Below are positions 5,739 through 5,750 of a DNA stretch of 5,750 nucleotides, piece after piece. The position numbers and the translations under genes are program-made. Origin of the DNA: Holophagales bacterium UBA5704. GTDB lineage: Bacteria; Acidobacteriota; Thermoanaerobaculia; Multivoradales; UBA5704. Location: assembly GCA_002420005.1 (NCBI GenBank), contig DIHE01000063.1, positions 32,183 to 37,932 on the forward strand. The letters are read 5' to 3'. Each line of letters starts with the position of its first letter. Position 1 is the stretch's first letter. Under the pieces are notes generated by a model. That model searched no databases. It was not told where the DNA came from and was given only the letters and a program-made list of their open reading frames with translations.

Positions 5739-5750
5739 CTCCGGGCAACG

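Overview
This is a GC-rich stretch (by eye about 70% G+C, with strong G/C preference at third codon positions). It comes from a bacterial chromosome, most plausibly Myxococcota, Acidobacteriota or a related predatory or soil phylum. That placement is an inference from GC content, an FHA-domain enhancer-binding-protein relative, a short sigma-54 activator and a cysteine-rich Sel1-repeat lipoprotein. No marker gene fixes the taxonomy. There are no rRNA, tRNA, insertion-sequence or CRISPR features.

Layout: 1-383 holds no intact gene. It contains a 20-bp tandem repeat organised as alternating 40-bp pairs (1 to about 132), then a minus-strand stretch that looks like the 3' end of a lost gene (139 to about 290), then a GC-rich hairpin downstream of the next gene. 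384-1943 (minus) encodes a 519-residue NCS2-like multi-spanning permease. A 99-bp divergent spacer follows, then 2043-2948 (plus) encodes a 301-residue exported protein with a PDZ domain and a C-terminal array of cysteine-paired Sel1/Hcp-type repeats. 3051-4076 (plus) encodes a 341-residue sigma-54 activator reduced to an AAA+ core and a Fis-type helix-turn-helix. Convergent to it, 4112-5242 (minus) encodes a 376-residue protein with an FHA-like N-terminus and an AAA+ domain of the same family. That domain keeps Walker A but has lost the Walker B acidic residues, the sigma-54 contact loop and the DNA-binding domain. Diverging from it, 5301-5738 (plus) encodes a small DCC/DUF393 protein with a CxxC motif.

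The most unusual content is the tail-to-tail pair of sigma-54 activator relatives. One has catalytic and DNA-binding parts but no sensor. The other has a phospho-peptide-type sensor domain but a crippled ATPase and no DNA-binding part. They could form a split regulatory system in which the FHA protein controls the short activator in trans. This is a hypothesis from domain complementarity and adjacency only. The second notable item is the PDZ/Sel1 lipoprotein, whose repeats alternate between 29 and 36 residues and carry six C-x7-C pairs. The permease and the DCC protein look like ordinary neighbours with no demonstrated link to the regulators.
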